A stretch of 27,739 nt of DNA. Source: JBPESN01 sp051710625. GTDB taxonomy: Bacteria; Pseudomonadota; Gammaproteobacteria; Enterobacterales; Enterobacteriaceae. Made by a program: the position numbers and the translations under genes. A model generated the notes under the pieces. It ran no database searches, was not told the origin of the DNA, and saw only the letters and a program-made list of their open reading frames with translations. Location: the NCBI RefSeq assembly GCF_051710625.1, contig NZ_JBPESN010000030.1:1-27739 (forward strand). Reading direction: 5' to 3'. Positions 1 to 6,435 of the stretch are shown piece by piece (position 1 is the first letter of the stretch; every line of letters begins with the position of its first letter).

Positions 1-150
1 CGAAGCAGCTCATGAAATTACCGACTATATCGTGGGATATTACAGTGCACTCAGGCCGCATAAATATAATGGTGGGTTGCCACCAAACGAATCAGAAAAT
101 AGATTCTGGAAGAACGCTAACGCGGTGCCCAGTTTTAGTTGACCACTACA
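1..150 (+). mobile_element. Right end of an IS3-family insertion sequence (rest outside window)
   Basis: The first 142 bases encode the C-terminus of an IS3-type transposase, and the coding region runs into a terminal repeat. The last bases before unrelated sequence are TTTTAGTTGACCACTACA, ending in CA at 150 as expected for an IS3-family end. The transposase stop codon TGA lies inside this terminal repeat, which is common in compact IS elements. The element sits 27 bp downstream of the ner-like gene, where a Mu-like phage would carry its transposase genes, so it probably inserted into or replaced that prophage. Its left end and target duplication are outside the window. Confidence 0.8.
2..142 (+). 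CDS. IS3-family transposase, C-terminal fragment (DDE integrase core)
   Basis: The frame is open from base 2 to a TGA at 140-142 and gives 46 residues. It contains the typical IS3 OrfB tail: a YY..LRPH stretch, then a YNGGLPPNE motif and a final W. This corresponds to the end of the rve integrase catalytic domain, just after the last acidic catalytic residue. The fragment is partial only because the window starts inside it. Family assignment is from the motif; the subgroup was not determined. Confidence 0.8.
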   Translation, partial: EAAHEITDYIVGYYSALRPHKYNGGLPPNESENRFWKNANAVPSFS

Positions 151-177
151 CAGATAGACATTTTTGATAGTTTCCAT

Positions 178-444
178 CTAAGCAGATTTATGTTTCTCGC
201 GATGGTAACGGCTAGGCCAAACTACTGTCGGGTTAACTCTAATAGCTTGAGCTATAGTTTGTTGATAACAATTAACTCTTCTATGGAAAACATTGCGAAT
301 TGAGTTTTCACGCAAACCGAGCTTCAGCTTTAGTGTGCGTAAGCTGAAGCCTTTCTTATCCAATGCCGTGATGATCGCTTTACTAGACCAGTCATGCCCC
401 ACATCAACGAACAAGCTGGTCATGTCTTGTCTCGGCAACTGCAT
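178..444 (-). CDS. Ner/Nlp-like phage DNA-binding regulator
   Basis: This 88-residue protein matches the Ner/SfsB (Nlp) family of small helix-turn-helix regulators. It has a DW..K.II.AL..KG.SL opening helix, then LGL..NSIRN for the recognition region, A.A..V.P..VWPSRY near the end, and a basic tail. In Mu-like phages Ner is the first gene of the early transposition operon and dampens both early and repressor promoters. The frame is intact, with a good sigma70-type promoter upstream (504-532). A divergent repressor gene lies on the other side, which is the Mu c/ner layout. The transposase genes expected next (toward base 1) are not there; an IS element is. A host nlp/sfsB gene is the alternative, but the adjacent phage end makes a prophage gene far more likely. 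Confidence 0.82.
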   Translation of the reverse strand: MQLPRQDMTSLFVDVGHDWSSKAIITALDKKGFSLRTLKLKLGLRENSIRNVFHRRVNCYQQTIAQAIRVNPTVVWPSRYHREKHKSA

Positions 445-503
445 TGTGTGATCTTCTAAAGTTTATCAAAGGCGATAATTAAATGTGATTATTATCTCGT
501 ATG

Positions 504-532
504 AATATACGCGCATAAAAATCCAAAATCAA
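504..532 (-). promoter_or_regulatory. Predicted sigma70 promoter of the ner-like gene
   Basis: On the minus strand a -35 element TTGATT (527-532) and a -10 element TATATT (504-509) are separated by exactly 17 bases. It points toward the ner-like gene, about 60 bp before its start codon. An AAAAATCC motif sits within the spacer, and a GTGCG/CGCAC inverted repeat lies just upstream, so the promoter is probably repressor-controlled (inference). Confidence 0.6.
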
Positions 533-539
533 CACATGT

Positions 540-556
540 GTGCGGATTATTCGCAC
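540..556. promoter_or_regulatory. Operator-like inverted repeat (GTGCG-7 nt-CGCAC)
   Basis: GTGCG at 540-544 and CGCAC at 552-556 form an inverted repeat around GATTATT. It lies immediately upstream of the ner promoter -35 box, in the ner/repressor intergenic region. Its core TGCGGATTA resembles the CGGATTTTT half-site found at 646-655, so it may be a weaker site for the same protein. This is inference from position and sequence only. Confidence 0.4.
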
Positions 557-633
557 GATTTTTTCTAGTGCAGCCGGATAAGAGAAATCATAATGAATTC
601 ATCTGATTACGACTAAAAATCCGCGACGGGTAC

Positions 634-655
634 AAAAATCCGTGGACGGATTTTT
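634..655. promoter_or_regulatory. Perfect operator-like palindrome, 10-bp arms
   Basis: AAAAATCCGT (634-643) and ACGGATTTTT (646-655) are perfect inverted copies separated by GG. Related half-sites occur nearby: AAAAATCC at 517-524 and AAAAATCCGC at 615-624. A set of identical half-sites between divergent phage regulators is what a lysogeny operator region looks like. The site lies at the 5' edge of the repressor reading frame, so it could be the target of the repressor itself or of the Ner-like protein. Confidence 0.5.
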
Positions 656-667
656 ACAGAGTCGGGA

Positions 668-1186
668 ATAATCCGTTTTCCCGAGCGCCTGAAAGAAGCC
701 ATGGAAAAAGCTGGATCCCTTAGCAATAGCTTATTGGCCAAAAAATCCGGCATCTCTGAAGCCGTCATAAGGAAGTATTTAAAAGGAGAGTCCTACCCCA
801 CGCGTGAACACCTCTCTTTGCTTGCTAATGATTGTGATTGTACTATTAATTAGCTAGCTACAGGAAAAGAGAGTGGATACGGTGATCGCATGAATAGTGC
901 GGAAAACATCGCACATTCGCATGATTCCGTTACGGGAGAATTCCTTTCGGTATTATCACGAGTAAGCCAGGAGCAGAGAGAGGAACTGCTTACCGTCATC
1001 CCCGCTAGGGGAATAGCATCACTTCTTAGCCTAAGTGATGATCTGAACATAAAAATCTTACAGCTTCCTCCTGAAGAAAAAGAGCGGCTAATGCGGCTCT
1101 ATGACCAAATCAAAAAGGGGGCTAGTGAGGTTGGTGAAGTAGCATCAGAAGATAGCCTAGCAAGCGAACGCAGAAGGGCCGTTTAA
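668..1186 (+). pseudogene. Mu-like prophage repressor (HTH), interrupted by an amber codon
   Basis: The frame reads FPERLKEAMEKAGS.. (HTH N-terminus), a LLAKKSGIS..VIRKYLKGES helix-turn-helix and LSLLAND. It then meets TAG at 851-853, followed directly in the same frame by LATGKESG and a 98-residue C-terminal part ending at 1186. Phage repressors of this type usually read ..EWLATG here, so the TAG most likely replaces a Trp TGG codon. No normal ATG precedes the HTH in frame: ATG 593 is in frame but is followed by TAA at 614, and ATG 701 falls inside the HTH start. The C-terminal part has a leucine-rich segment and a charged tail with no recognised catalytic motif. Divergence from the ner-like gene and closeness to the prophage end support its identity as the lysogeny repressor. 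Loss of repressor function fits a decayed prophage, unless the amber codon is suppressed. Confidence 0.68.
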
Positions 1187-1250
1187 AAAACTATAAATTC
1201 CTTGTTTATTTTTAGCAACATAATTTTTAATGAAATAATTTTTAAACGGC
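1178..1250. terminator. Inverted repeat after the repressor gene, possible terminator
   Basis: A 12-base arm (1178-1189) covers the repressor stop codon, and its exact reverse complement lies at 1239-1250. The intervening ~49 bases are AT-rich. The arms could form a stem at the end of the repressor transcript, but the long loop makes a classical intrinsic terminator uncertain. The structure lies between the repressor gene and the prophage terminus. Confidence 0.35.
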
Positions 1251-1252
1251 TT

Positions 1253-1379
1253 TCAAATTTATCCAAATTACAATCAATCCAGTCCAGAATCAGTAAAATC
1301 ACTGTAAGCCGCGCTAGTAAAGGGCTTCCAGCTAATCCATCGTTCCCCTTGAGAGTCCAGAAATGCTTGCCACCCAACA
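1253..1379 (-). mobile_element. Left terminus of Mu-like prophage, copy A
   Basis: Read on the minus strand from 1379, the sequence begins TGTTGGGTGGCAA and matches window bases 27613-27739 over 127 bases without gaps (104 identities by hand count). The outer edge begins with TG, as in Mu-type transposons. Beyond it, the ytfJ reading frame resumes at base 1380. A 9-base motif TTCTGGACT occurs twice inside (1354-1362 and 1281-1289 on the minus strand), 73 bases apart, resembling paired transposase-binding sites. The repressor gene lies just inside, as at the left end of Mu. Confidence 0.82.
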
Positions 1380-1696
1380 AGCCAGCCTACCGCGGGATTA
1401 TTACCAAACGACGACAATCGTGGATCGCGGCGATGCTTTTTTTGCTACCGGCTGGTTTATTCGCCATCAACTCGAGGCCAGCCGACGCCGCTACCACTGG
1501 TCGCAAATCATTGAAGATGCAGACAGCGTAGTGCGCCATACCTGGCAGTTGAAAAGCAAAAGTTCAGCAATCGTAGTGCTTAACGCGCGCGGGGAAGTGC
1601 AATGGGTGAAAGAAGGGCTGTTGCCGTTGGAGGAAGTGCGGCAGGCGGCAGGTTGTCGCGCTCATTCAGCGCCTGCTGCGCGAGCAAAACCACTAA
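1380..1696 (+). pseudogene. ytfJ: ytfJ 3' fragment, truncated by prophage and frameshifted
   Basis: From base 1380 the frame reads ASLPRDYYQTTTIV..., then RYHWSQIIEDAD and SSAIVVLNARGEVQWVKEG. This is the C-terminal half of the periplasmic YtfJ family (thioredoxin-fold-like, E. coli ~184 residues). The N-terminal half, including the signal peptide, is missing because the prophage terminus ends at 1379. A perfect 7-bp tandem duplication, GCGGCAG twice at 1638-1651, shifts the frame. Removing one copy restores EEVRQVVALIQRLLREQNH and a stop at 1694-1696, the normal YtfJ end. The convergent arrangement with cysQ matches E. coli. The longer open frame to 1842 is out-of-frame read-through. The function of YtfJ is not firmly known. 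Confidence 0.88.
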
Positions 1697-1787
1697 GCGC
1701 GCGCGGCCTCAAGCCGGAGGGCAATCGCGCAGCGGGGGCACGGGGCCCTCCAGCCAACCGCGGCGGTGACACCGCGCTACGCCGGAC

Positions 1788-2534
1788 TCAGAACAGCGAC
1801 ACCCTGAAGCCGGGATTGAGGAAAGACTCGCGCGGGGTGTAATCTAGCGGCCGTCCCTGCCAATCATTAACCTGGGCGCCGGCCGCCATCGCCACCGCGT
1901 GTCCCGCGGCGGTGTCCCAGACGCTGGTCGGCCCGAAACGGGGATAAAGCTGTGCGGAACCCTCGGCCACCAGACAGAACTTCAGCGAGGAACCCATCGT
2001 CACCGTCTGATGCTCACCTAAATGGGCCAGGTAATCCTGCAGCTCCGCATTGTTGCCGTGAGAACGGCTCACCACCACTAGCGGCGGACGCGCCTCTTTG
2101 ACTTCGATCGTCTGTCGTTCGCCATTCTCGTCGATTCGCCAGACTTTGCCATCCGCGGCGGCATAAAGCCTATCGGTCACCGGGGCATAGACCACCCCCA
2201 TCACGGGCTTACCCTCCTCGATTAACGCGATATTGACGGTAAATTCGCCGTTACCACGCAGGAACTCTTTGGTGCCGTCCAGGGGATCTACCAGCCAGAA
2301 ACGGCGCCAGTGCTGACGAAGGGACCAGTTCGGCGGATCTTCTTCAGAAAGGAGGGGAGTATCCGGCGCCAGCGCCTGCAATCCGGCGGCAATGACCCGA
2401 TGTGCGGCCAGATCGGCGGCGGTCACCGGCGAGTTATCTTGCTTCTGATCCAGCTCCAGCGGTTTGTCGCCGTTGTAGACCTGCATAATAGCCGCGCCGG
2501 CCTCGCGGGAAAGCGCGATGATGTGTTCAATCAT
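1788..2534 (-). CDS. cysQ: 3'(2'),5'-bisphosphate nucleotidase CysQ
   Basis: This 248-residue protein has the length of E. coli CysQ (246) and the inositol-monophosphatase fold signatures: LLSEEDP with metal-binding acidic residues (~61-67), WLVDPLDGTKEF (~80-91), and VWDTAAGHAVA near residues 205-215. It hydrolyses 3'-phosphoadenosine 5'-phosphate to AMP, removing a by-product of sulfate assimilation, and associates with the membrane on its cytoplasmic side. The frame is intact and all metal ligands appear present. It is transcribed toward ytfJ. On its other side, cycA through cpdB of the E. coli order are missing, and fklB follows directly. The start ATG at 2534 gives MIEHIIALSREAG, the usual N-terminus of the family. 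Confidence 0.95.
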   Translation of the reverse strand: MIEHIIALSREAGAAIMQVYNGDKPLELDQKQDNSPVTAADLAAHRVIAAGLQALAPDTPLLSEEDPPNWSLRQHWRRFWLVDPLDGTKEFLRGNGEFTVNIALIEEGKPVMGVVYAPVTDRLYAAADGKVWRIDENGERQTIEVKEARPPLVVVSRSHGNNAELQDYLAHLGEHQTVTMGSSLKFCLVAEGSAQLYPRFGPTSVWDTAAGHAVAMAAGAQVNDWQGRPLDYTPRESFLNPGFRVSLF

Positions 2535-2694
2535 GATACACCTCGAAGATGAGCCTTACGTAATCATAGTATTTTTTGCCCGGCGTGATAATGCTTCGAC
2601 ACACAACGGCGCAGAAGTTCAAATCGCCGCGCCGCCGAGAAGCCGCCAGCGCGCGTAAAGGGCAACACATCAGCTCAGCGCGCAGCAAGGCCAA

Positions 2695-2736
2695 CTGATA
2701 AGCGCGCCGAGAACAGCTGGTCGGCGCGCTTATCAG
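2695..2736 (-). terminator. Perfect 16-bp hairpin just downstream of fklB
   Basis: The arm at 2695-2710 (CTGATAAGCGCGCCGA) is exactly complementary to 2721-2736, with a 10-base loop. It begins three bases after the fklB stop codon, so it is in terminator position for that gene. There is no clear T-run after it on the minus strand, so termination efficiency is uncertain. The 160 bases between this hairpin and cysQ show no gene. Confidence 0.55.
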
Positions 2737-2738
2737 GT

Positions 2739-3383
2739 TTACAGAATTTCCAGCAGTTCCACTTCAAAAATCAGCGCGCTGAAAGGCGGAATGGACGCGC
2801 CGGCGCCACGCTCGCCGTAGGCCAGTTTGTGGGGAATATACAACTCCCACCGGGAGCCCCGCCCGGCATTAACGTCAACGCTTCGATCCAACCGGCAATC
2901 ACGCCGCTGACCGGGAATTCCGCCGCCTGGCCACGCTCAACCAAACTGTCGAATACGGTACCCGCCCAGCAGCCGGCCGGTGCGGTGTAAATGCACCTGC
3001 ACGCGATCCTGCCGCTAGGGGATGGGACCCGCGCCTTTGCGTCAGCACTTTAAGCTGCAGGCCCGATTCGGTCAGATTGACCCCTTCCTTGCCGGCATTG
3101 TCCGCCAGGGATTTATTGCCTTCCACCGCCAGATGCTGCTGGCGCTCCTGACGTACCGCGTCGGCAAGTTCGTGGATGGTACGCGGCGCGCGATGAATCA
3201 CGTCTACCGGCACCGCCGGGGCATTGCCTTCCAACGCATCGTGCAAGCCGGCCAACAGGGCATCGGGCAACAGGGCATCGGGAACAGGCCTTCCAAACCG
3301 GATTCCACCAGTTGCTGGCCTACCTGCAGGCCGATACCGTAGTTCGCCTGTGCTTCTACGCTATCTAAAGGAGGGTTGATCAT
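2739..3383 (-). pseudogene. fklB: fklB, FKBP-type peptidyl-prolyl isomerase, multiply frameshifted
   Basis: FklB (FKBP22, ~206 residues) is a prolyl cis-trans isomerase. The minus strand carries its whole length in several frames. MINPPLDSVEAQANYGIGLQVGQQLVESGLEGLF starts at 3383 behind an AAGGAA ribosome-binding site. DALLAGLHDALEGN..VPVDVIHRA follows in a second frame, then EGVNLTESGLQLKVL. The C-terminus WELYIPHKLAYGERGAGASIPPFSALIFEVELLEIL, ending at 2739, is in yet another frame. A perfect 15-bp tandem duplication lies at 3253-3282 next to the first frameshift. The active-site region (VHYTGKLIDGTVFDSS in E. coli) is scrambled over about 2860-3040. No open frame spans the isomerase domain, so the gene is dead. 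Confidence 0.92.
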
Positions 3384-3576
3384 AACTTTTCCTTGAAATC
3401 TTAAAAAGCGAAAGGCGTAGCATAACAGCGCGGGCGGTTGGGGTAAAATGCCGCGCGCAATTAGTATGACACCGCCCCTTAACCGCAAGACGCGGTATGA
3501 AATAGGCATGGAGCTTCATCCCGCGCCGCTCTATACTTCATCAGGTTACGGCAACAGTTTTGCAAGAGAGGTCATC

Positions 3577-4530
3577 ATGGGCAGAATCGTGCCCAGGAAG
3601 AATACGTCCCCGGGCTTTTCGCTGCCGGGACTGGCCGACCCGCGGGAAAAATGGCAGCGCTGTTTCGGCCCCGATGATGACGTCAGCCGGGCGTCCGGCG
3701 AGGACGATAAGCGTACGCTACAACGAATTCCCGACGGACAGGATAGGTTCGCCATAGCCTCGAAGCAGGATGCATCCTACGCCCTGGCCATCGGCAGTGC
3801 CGTGGACAAGGATGAGCCGCAACCGACCTCCATCGGCAGCGCCGGCGCCGGGCGCCCTTCTTATCCGTGACGCTGTCGCAACGGCCGATAGGCAGGGCGC
3901 CGCGACCGGAGACGAGTCCTTCATCACGCCCCCCGGCAGCGGCGGTCATCGCCCTGACTATCTGGCAGGGGTTGCCGCCGCGGACGGACTCACCCCCCCC
4001 GCCACGCGCCACTCGGATGCGGCACAGCGCGGGAAGACGCTGTTGGCGACATTGCGGCATCTGCCGAACGATTTTAAATAGATGGACCCGCTGCCGCCCT
4101 TGCATCGTCGCTGGCTGCTGATTGTTGCCCTGATGGTCGCCATTGTTTTGCTTTGGCCCTATAGCCCGCAGACACCACCCGCGTCAACGATCCGTAACGA
4201 CGCGCCGCCTGGGGCTGCAGTGCAGGCCAAGCTGGTGGACAATAGCGCCGTCGCCGACAGCACGGATAACCGCCACGTGCAAACCTACCGCCTCGCCGAC
4301 GGCCAGACGTTGGCACAGCTGTTTCGCGCGCATAATTTGCCGGTGGCGGATGTTTTTGCCATGGCGCAGGTGGAGGTAGCGATAAACCGTTAAGCAGCCT
4401 GCAGGCCGGGCAGGAAGTGCGGATAGTCCAGAATGCGCAGGGTGTGGTAACGCTGCTGGAGATTGAAACCGGTGCCGCCGGTCCAGTACGTTTTTCGCTA
4501 CAGCCCGACGGCAGCTACCAACGGCGCTAA
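3577..4530 (+). pseudogene. ytfB: ytfB (OapA-like, cell-envelope/division LysM protein), broken
   Basis: The start MGRIVPRKN..PGFSLPGLAD at 3577 matches long YtfB/OapA proteins of enterics. The middle is low-complexity and shifts frame somewhere in 3770-3868. The conserved membrane-anchor start reads LPNDFK, then TAG at 4079-4081, then MDPLPPLHRRW, followed by a transmembrane segment (LLIVALMVAIVLLW). Homologues have Trp at the TAG. The LysM/OapA domain follows (YRLADGQTLAQLFRAHNLPVADVFAMAQVE). One missing base near 4376 then gives a premature TAA; restoring a G gives KPLSSLQAGQEVRIVQNAQGVVTLLEIE..FSLQPDGSYQRR and the proper stop at 4528-4530. At least three lesions make this a pseudogene. 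YtfB is known in E. coli as an inner-membrane LysM protein that affects adhesion and division. Confidence 0.9.
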
Positions 4531-4662
4531 CCATGCCATCAGCAGCGCCGCTCCCTTCGCCATTGACGCCAGCAGTGCGATGGCTGGCGTCAATGGTCAC
4601 GCTGACGCCGCCGCGGCCATCGGTATCATCGCGTCATCCTGATCGGGCCCGATCGGAAAAGC

Positions 4663-4689
4663 AAAACGCCGGCACAGGGCCGGCGTTTT
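4663..4689. terminator. Rho-independent terminator of the rpsF-rplI operon (bidirectional)
   Basis: AAAACGCCGGC (4663-4673) pairs perfectly with GCCGGCGTTTT (4679-4689) around a 5-base loop. It lies 20 bp downstream of the rplI stop. The A/T ends allow termination in both directions, so it would also serve the convergent ytfB. Confidence 0.88.
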
Positions 4690-4709
4690 AACCTCACATA
4701 ATCGCGAGA

Positions 4710-5162
4710 TTACGCTTCGGGAACAATCACCACATTCAGGCTGGCGAAAACTTCGCTGCGCACCTGGATGCTGACGTCGTGGTCCCCGGTCGTGCGCAGA
4801 ACACCGTTCGGCAGACGCACTTCGCTTTTAACGACGTTGATGCCTGCAGCGGCGATCGCGTCGGCGATATCGCGGGTACCGATAGAGCCGAACAGTTTAC
4901 CTTCGTTGCCTGCTTTAGACGGGATAGTGACGCTGCCCAGTTCATTGATTTTTGCAGCGCGTGCTTCAGCCGCAGCCTGGGTTTCCGCCAGTTTGGCTTC
5001 AAGCTCGGCGCGCCGCGCCTCGAAATATTCCACGTTTTTCTTGGTGGCCGGCACGGCTTTGCCCTGCGGCACTAGGTAGTTACGAGCGTAGCCCGCTTTA
5101 ACGTTAACCTGTTCACCCAAATCGCCCAGGTTGGCGACTTTATCAAGCAGAATAACTTGCAT
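4710..5162 (-). CDS. rplI: 50S ribosomal protein L9
   Basis: The 150-residue protein is complete and has the length of E. coli L9 (149). The N-terminal RNA-binding domain carries MQVILLDKVANLGDLGEQVNVKAGYARNYL. A long central helix (AELEAKLAETQAAAEARAAKI) follows, then the C-terminal 23S-binding domain ending SLNVVIVPEA. L9 binds helix 76 of 23S rRNA at the base of the L1 stalk and limits frameshifting by neighbouring ribosomes. It is the last gene of rpsF-priB-rpsR-rplI and is followed by a strong terminator. The gap to rpsR contains a heptamer array. No lesion was seen. Confidence 0.97.
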   Translation of the reverse strand: MQVILLDKVANLGDLGEQVNVKAGYARNYLVPQGKAVPATKKNVEYFEARRAELEAKLAETQAAAEARAAKINELGSVTIPSKAGNEGKLFGSIGTRDIADAIAAAGINVVKSEVRLPNGVLRTTGDHDVSIQVRSEVFASLNVVIVPEA

Positions 5163-5190
5163 TACCTCATCCTCTCAAAGACTTAGTGGA

Positions 5191-5225
5191 CGATAACCGA
5201 TAACCGATAACCGATAACCGATAAC
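5191..5225. repeat. Five tandem copies of CGATAAC between rpsR and rplI
   Basis: CGATAAC is repeated perfectly five times from 5191 to 5225 and followed by a partial CGATTA. The array fills most of the 66-base gap between the rpsR stop and the rplI start. On the sense (minus) strand it reads GTTATCG repeats, leaving the rplI ribosome-binding region (5163-5180, GAGGATGAGG) outside it. Confidence 0.95.
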
Positions 5226-5228
5226 CGA

Positions 5229-5456
5229 TTACTGATGACGATCAGTGTACGGCAACAGGGAAAGGTAGCGCGCACGCTTGATCGCGCGGGCCAGCTGACG
5301 TTGGTATTTGGCGCGAGTACCGGTAATACGGCTCGGAACAATTTTACCGCTTTCGGTGATATAGTTTTTCAGCGTAGCGATGTCTTTATAGTCGATCTCA
5401 ACAACGCCTTCCGCGGTGAAACGGCAGAACTTGCGACGGCGGAAATAACGTGCCAT
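5229..5456 (-). CDS. rpsR: 30S ribosomal protein S18
   Basis: The 75 residues begin [25 protein letters not shown] and end [10 protein letters not shown], the full S18 sequence at the same length as in E. coli. S18 pairs with S6 on the platform of the 30S subunit and contacts 16S rRNA. It lies four bases downstream of priB and upstream of rplI in the standard enteric operon. No changes suggest loss of function. Confidence 0.97.
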
Positions 5457-5460
5457 GGGG

Positions 5461-5784
5461 CTAGTCTCCAGAATCTATCAAATCAATCTGCTCGGCATGC
5501 AGAACTATTTTGCTGAGGCCATTGCGCCCTTGATGGCAACTAATAAACCCCTGCACAGTAATCTGCGCGCCGACCGTTATACTGCGAGTAATATCGAGTG
5601 TTTGTTTTCCACTGACCACCACGGGGAGTCGGCACCATGCCTGGCGTGAAAAACCGGCTTCCTGCTGCACAGAACGGTGCTCAAGCACGAACTGGCAATG
5701 CGGAATACCTGACGACGGGCTGACCTTTCGAATAGGTGTCTTGCACACGGTGCCCGACAGCATCAGACGGTTCGCCGTCATCAT
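5461..5784 (-). CDS. priB: Primosomal replication protein N (PriB)
   Basis: This 107-residue OB-fold protein (E. coli 104) reads [41 protein letters not shown].. and ends QIDLIDSGD. PriB binds single-stranded DNA and, with PriA and DnaT, reloads DnaB helicase at stalled forks. Met codons at 5784 and 5781 are both possible starts; the second is closer to E. coli. It sits between rpsF and rpsR with gaps of three and four bases, so it is translationally linked to the ribosomal genes. Confidence 0.96.
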
Positions 5785-5787
5785 CGA

Positions 5788-6183
5788 TTACTCTTCAGAA
5801 TCCCCAGAATCAGAGTCTTTGTTGGTTTCAGTGGCGAAATCTTCACGGCGCTCGCGGCGTTCGTCTTTCGCTTTAACCATCGGAGATGCTTCAGTCACCG
5901 CGTGCTTAACGCGCATGATCATGCTGCGGATAACGGCGTCATTGAAGCGGAAAGCTGTTTCCAGCTCGTCGATTACTTCCTGCGGCGCTTCTACGTTCAG
6001 CAGAACATAGTGGGCTTTGTGCAGTTTGTTGATCGGGTAAGCTAGCTGACGGCGGCCCCAGTCTTCCAGGCGGTGGATCTGGCCTTCAGCACCGGTAATC
6101 AGGGCGCTGTAGCGTTCAATCATGCCGGCAACCTGTTCGCTTTGGTCAGGATGAACCATAAAAACGATTTCGTAATAACGCAT
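5788..6183 (-). CDS. rpsF: 30S ribosomal protein S6
   Basis: This 131-residue protein (E. coli 131 plus added glutamates) starts MRYYEIVFMVHPDQSEQV and carries the S6 core (IHRLEDWGRRQLAYPINKLHKAHYVLLNVEAP). It ends in an acidic tail (DSDSGDSEE), where RimK adds glutamates in E. coli. S6 heterodimerises with S18 on the 30S platform. A strong ribosome-binding site (TAAGGAG) lies 8 bases before the start. It is the first gene of the operon; in many bacteria the S6:S18 complex autoregulates it through a leader structure containing CCG. A CCG lies near the RBS here, but I could not establish a fold. Confidence 0.97.
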   Translation of the reverse strand: MRYYEIVFMVHPDQSEQVAGMIERYSALITGAEGQIHRLEDWGRRQLAYPINKLHKAHYVLLNVEAPQEVIDELETAFRFNDAVIRSMIMRVKHAVTEASPMVKAKDERRERREDFATETNKDSDSGDSEE

Positions 6184-6435
6184 AGAATTGCTCCTTACGG
6201 ATTATTCAGCCTCCTGTCAGGGTCACAACCGCGGCCCATGGAAGCAAGGAACATGATAAGTGTACGGTCGAAAAATGACGCCCAATTGTACTTATCCGGC
6301 CGGCCAAACACAAGGACCGCGGTGGATTACTTCCGCTATCGACGTCGAAGCGCCAGCGTTGCGGGCGTTAGGTTAACGTTGGCCATAGGACTTCAGGCTT
6401 TGGGCTTAAGGCTTCAGGCCTCAAGCAGCCGGTGC
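6184..6435. other. Intergenic region between rpsF and the yjfP remnant
   Basis: This 252-base stretch holds the rpsF leader and presumably its promoter, though I could not place convincing -35/-10 boxes. Toward the yjfP end is a small cluster of related words, with CTTCAGGC at 6391-6398 and again at 6412-6419. The E. coli ula genes that separate yjfP from rpsF are absent. No gene is seen. Confidence 0.6.

Noticed and set aside
1697..1842. Arg/Gly-rich C-terminal extension of the ytfJ-containing frame
   Set aside because: It results from the 7-bp duplication shifting the frame past the true stop at 1694-1696.
3683..4105. 140-codon minus-strand frame in the ytfB region
   Set aside because: It is a shadow of the low-complexity ytfB coding strand; the plus strand carries clear YtfB homology.
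5191..5225. CRISPR array
   Set aside because: The repeats are only 7 bases with no spacers and no cas genes are present.
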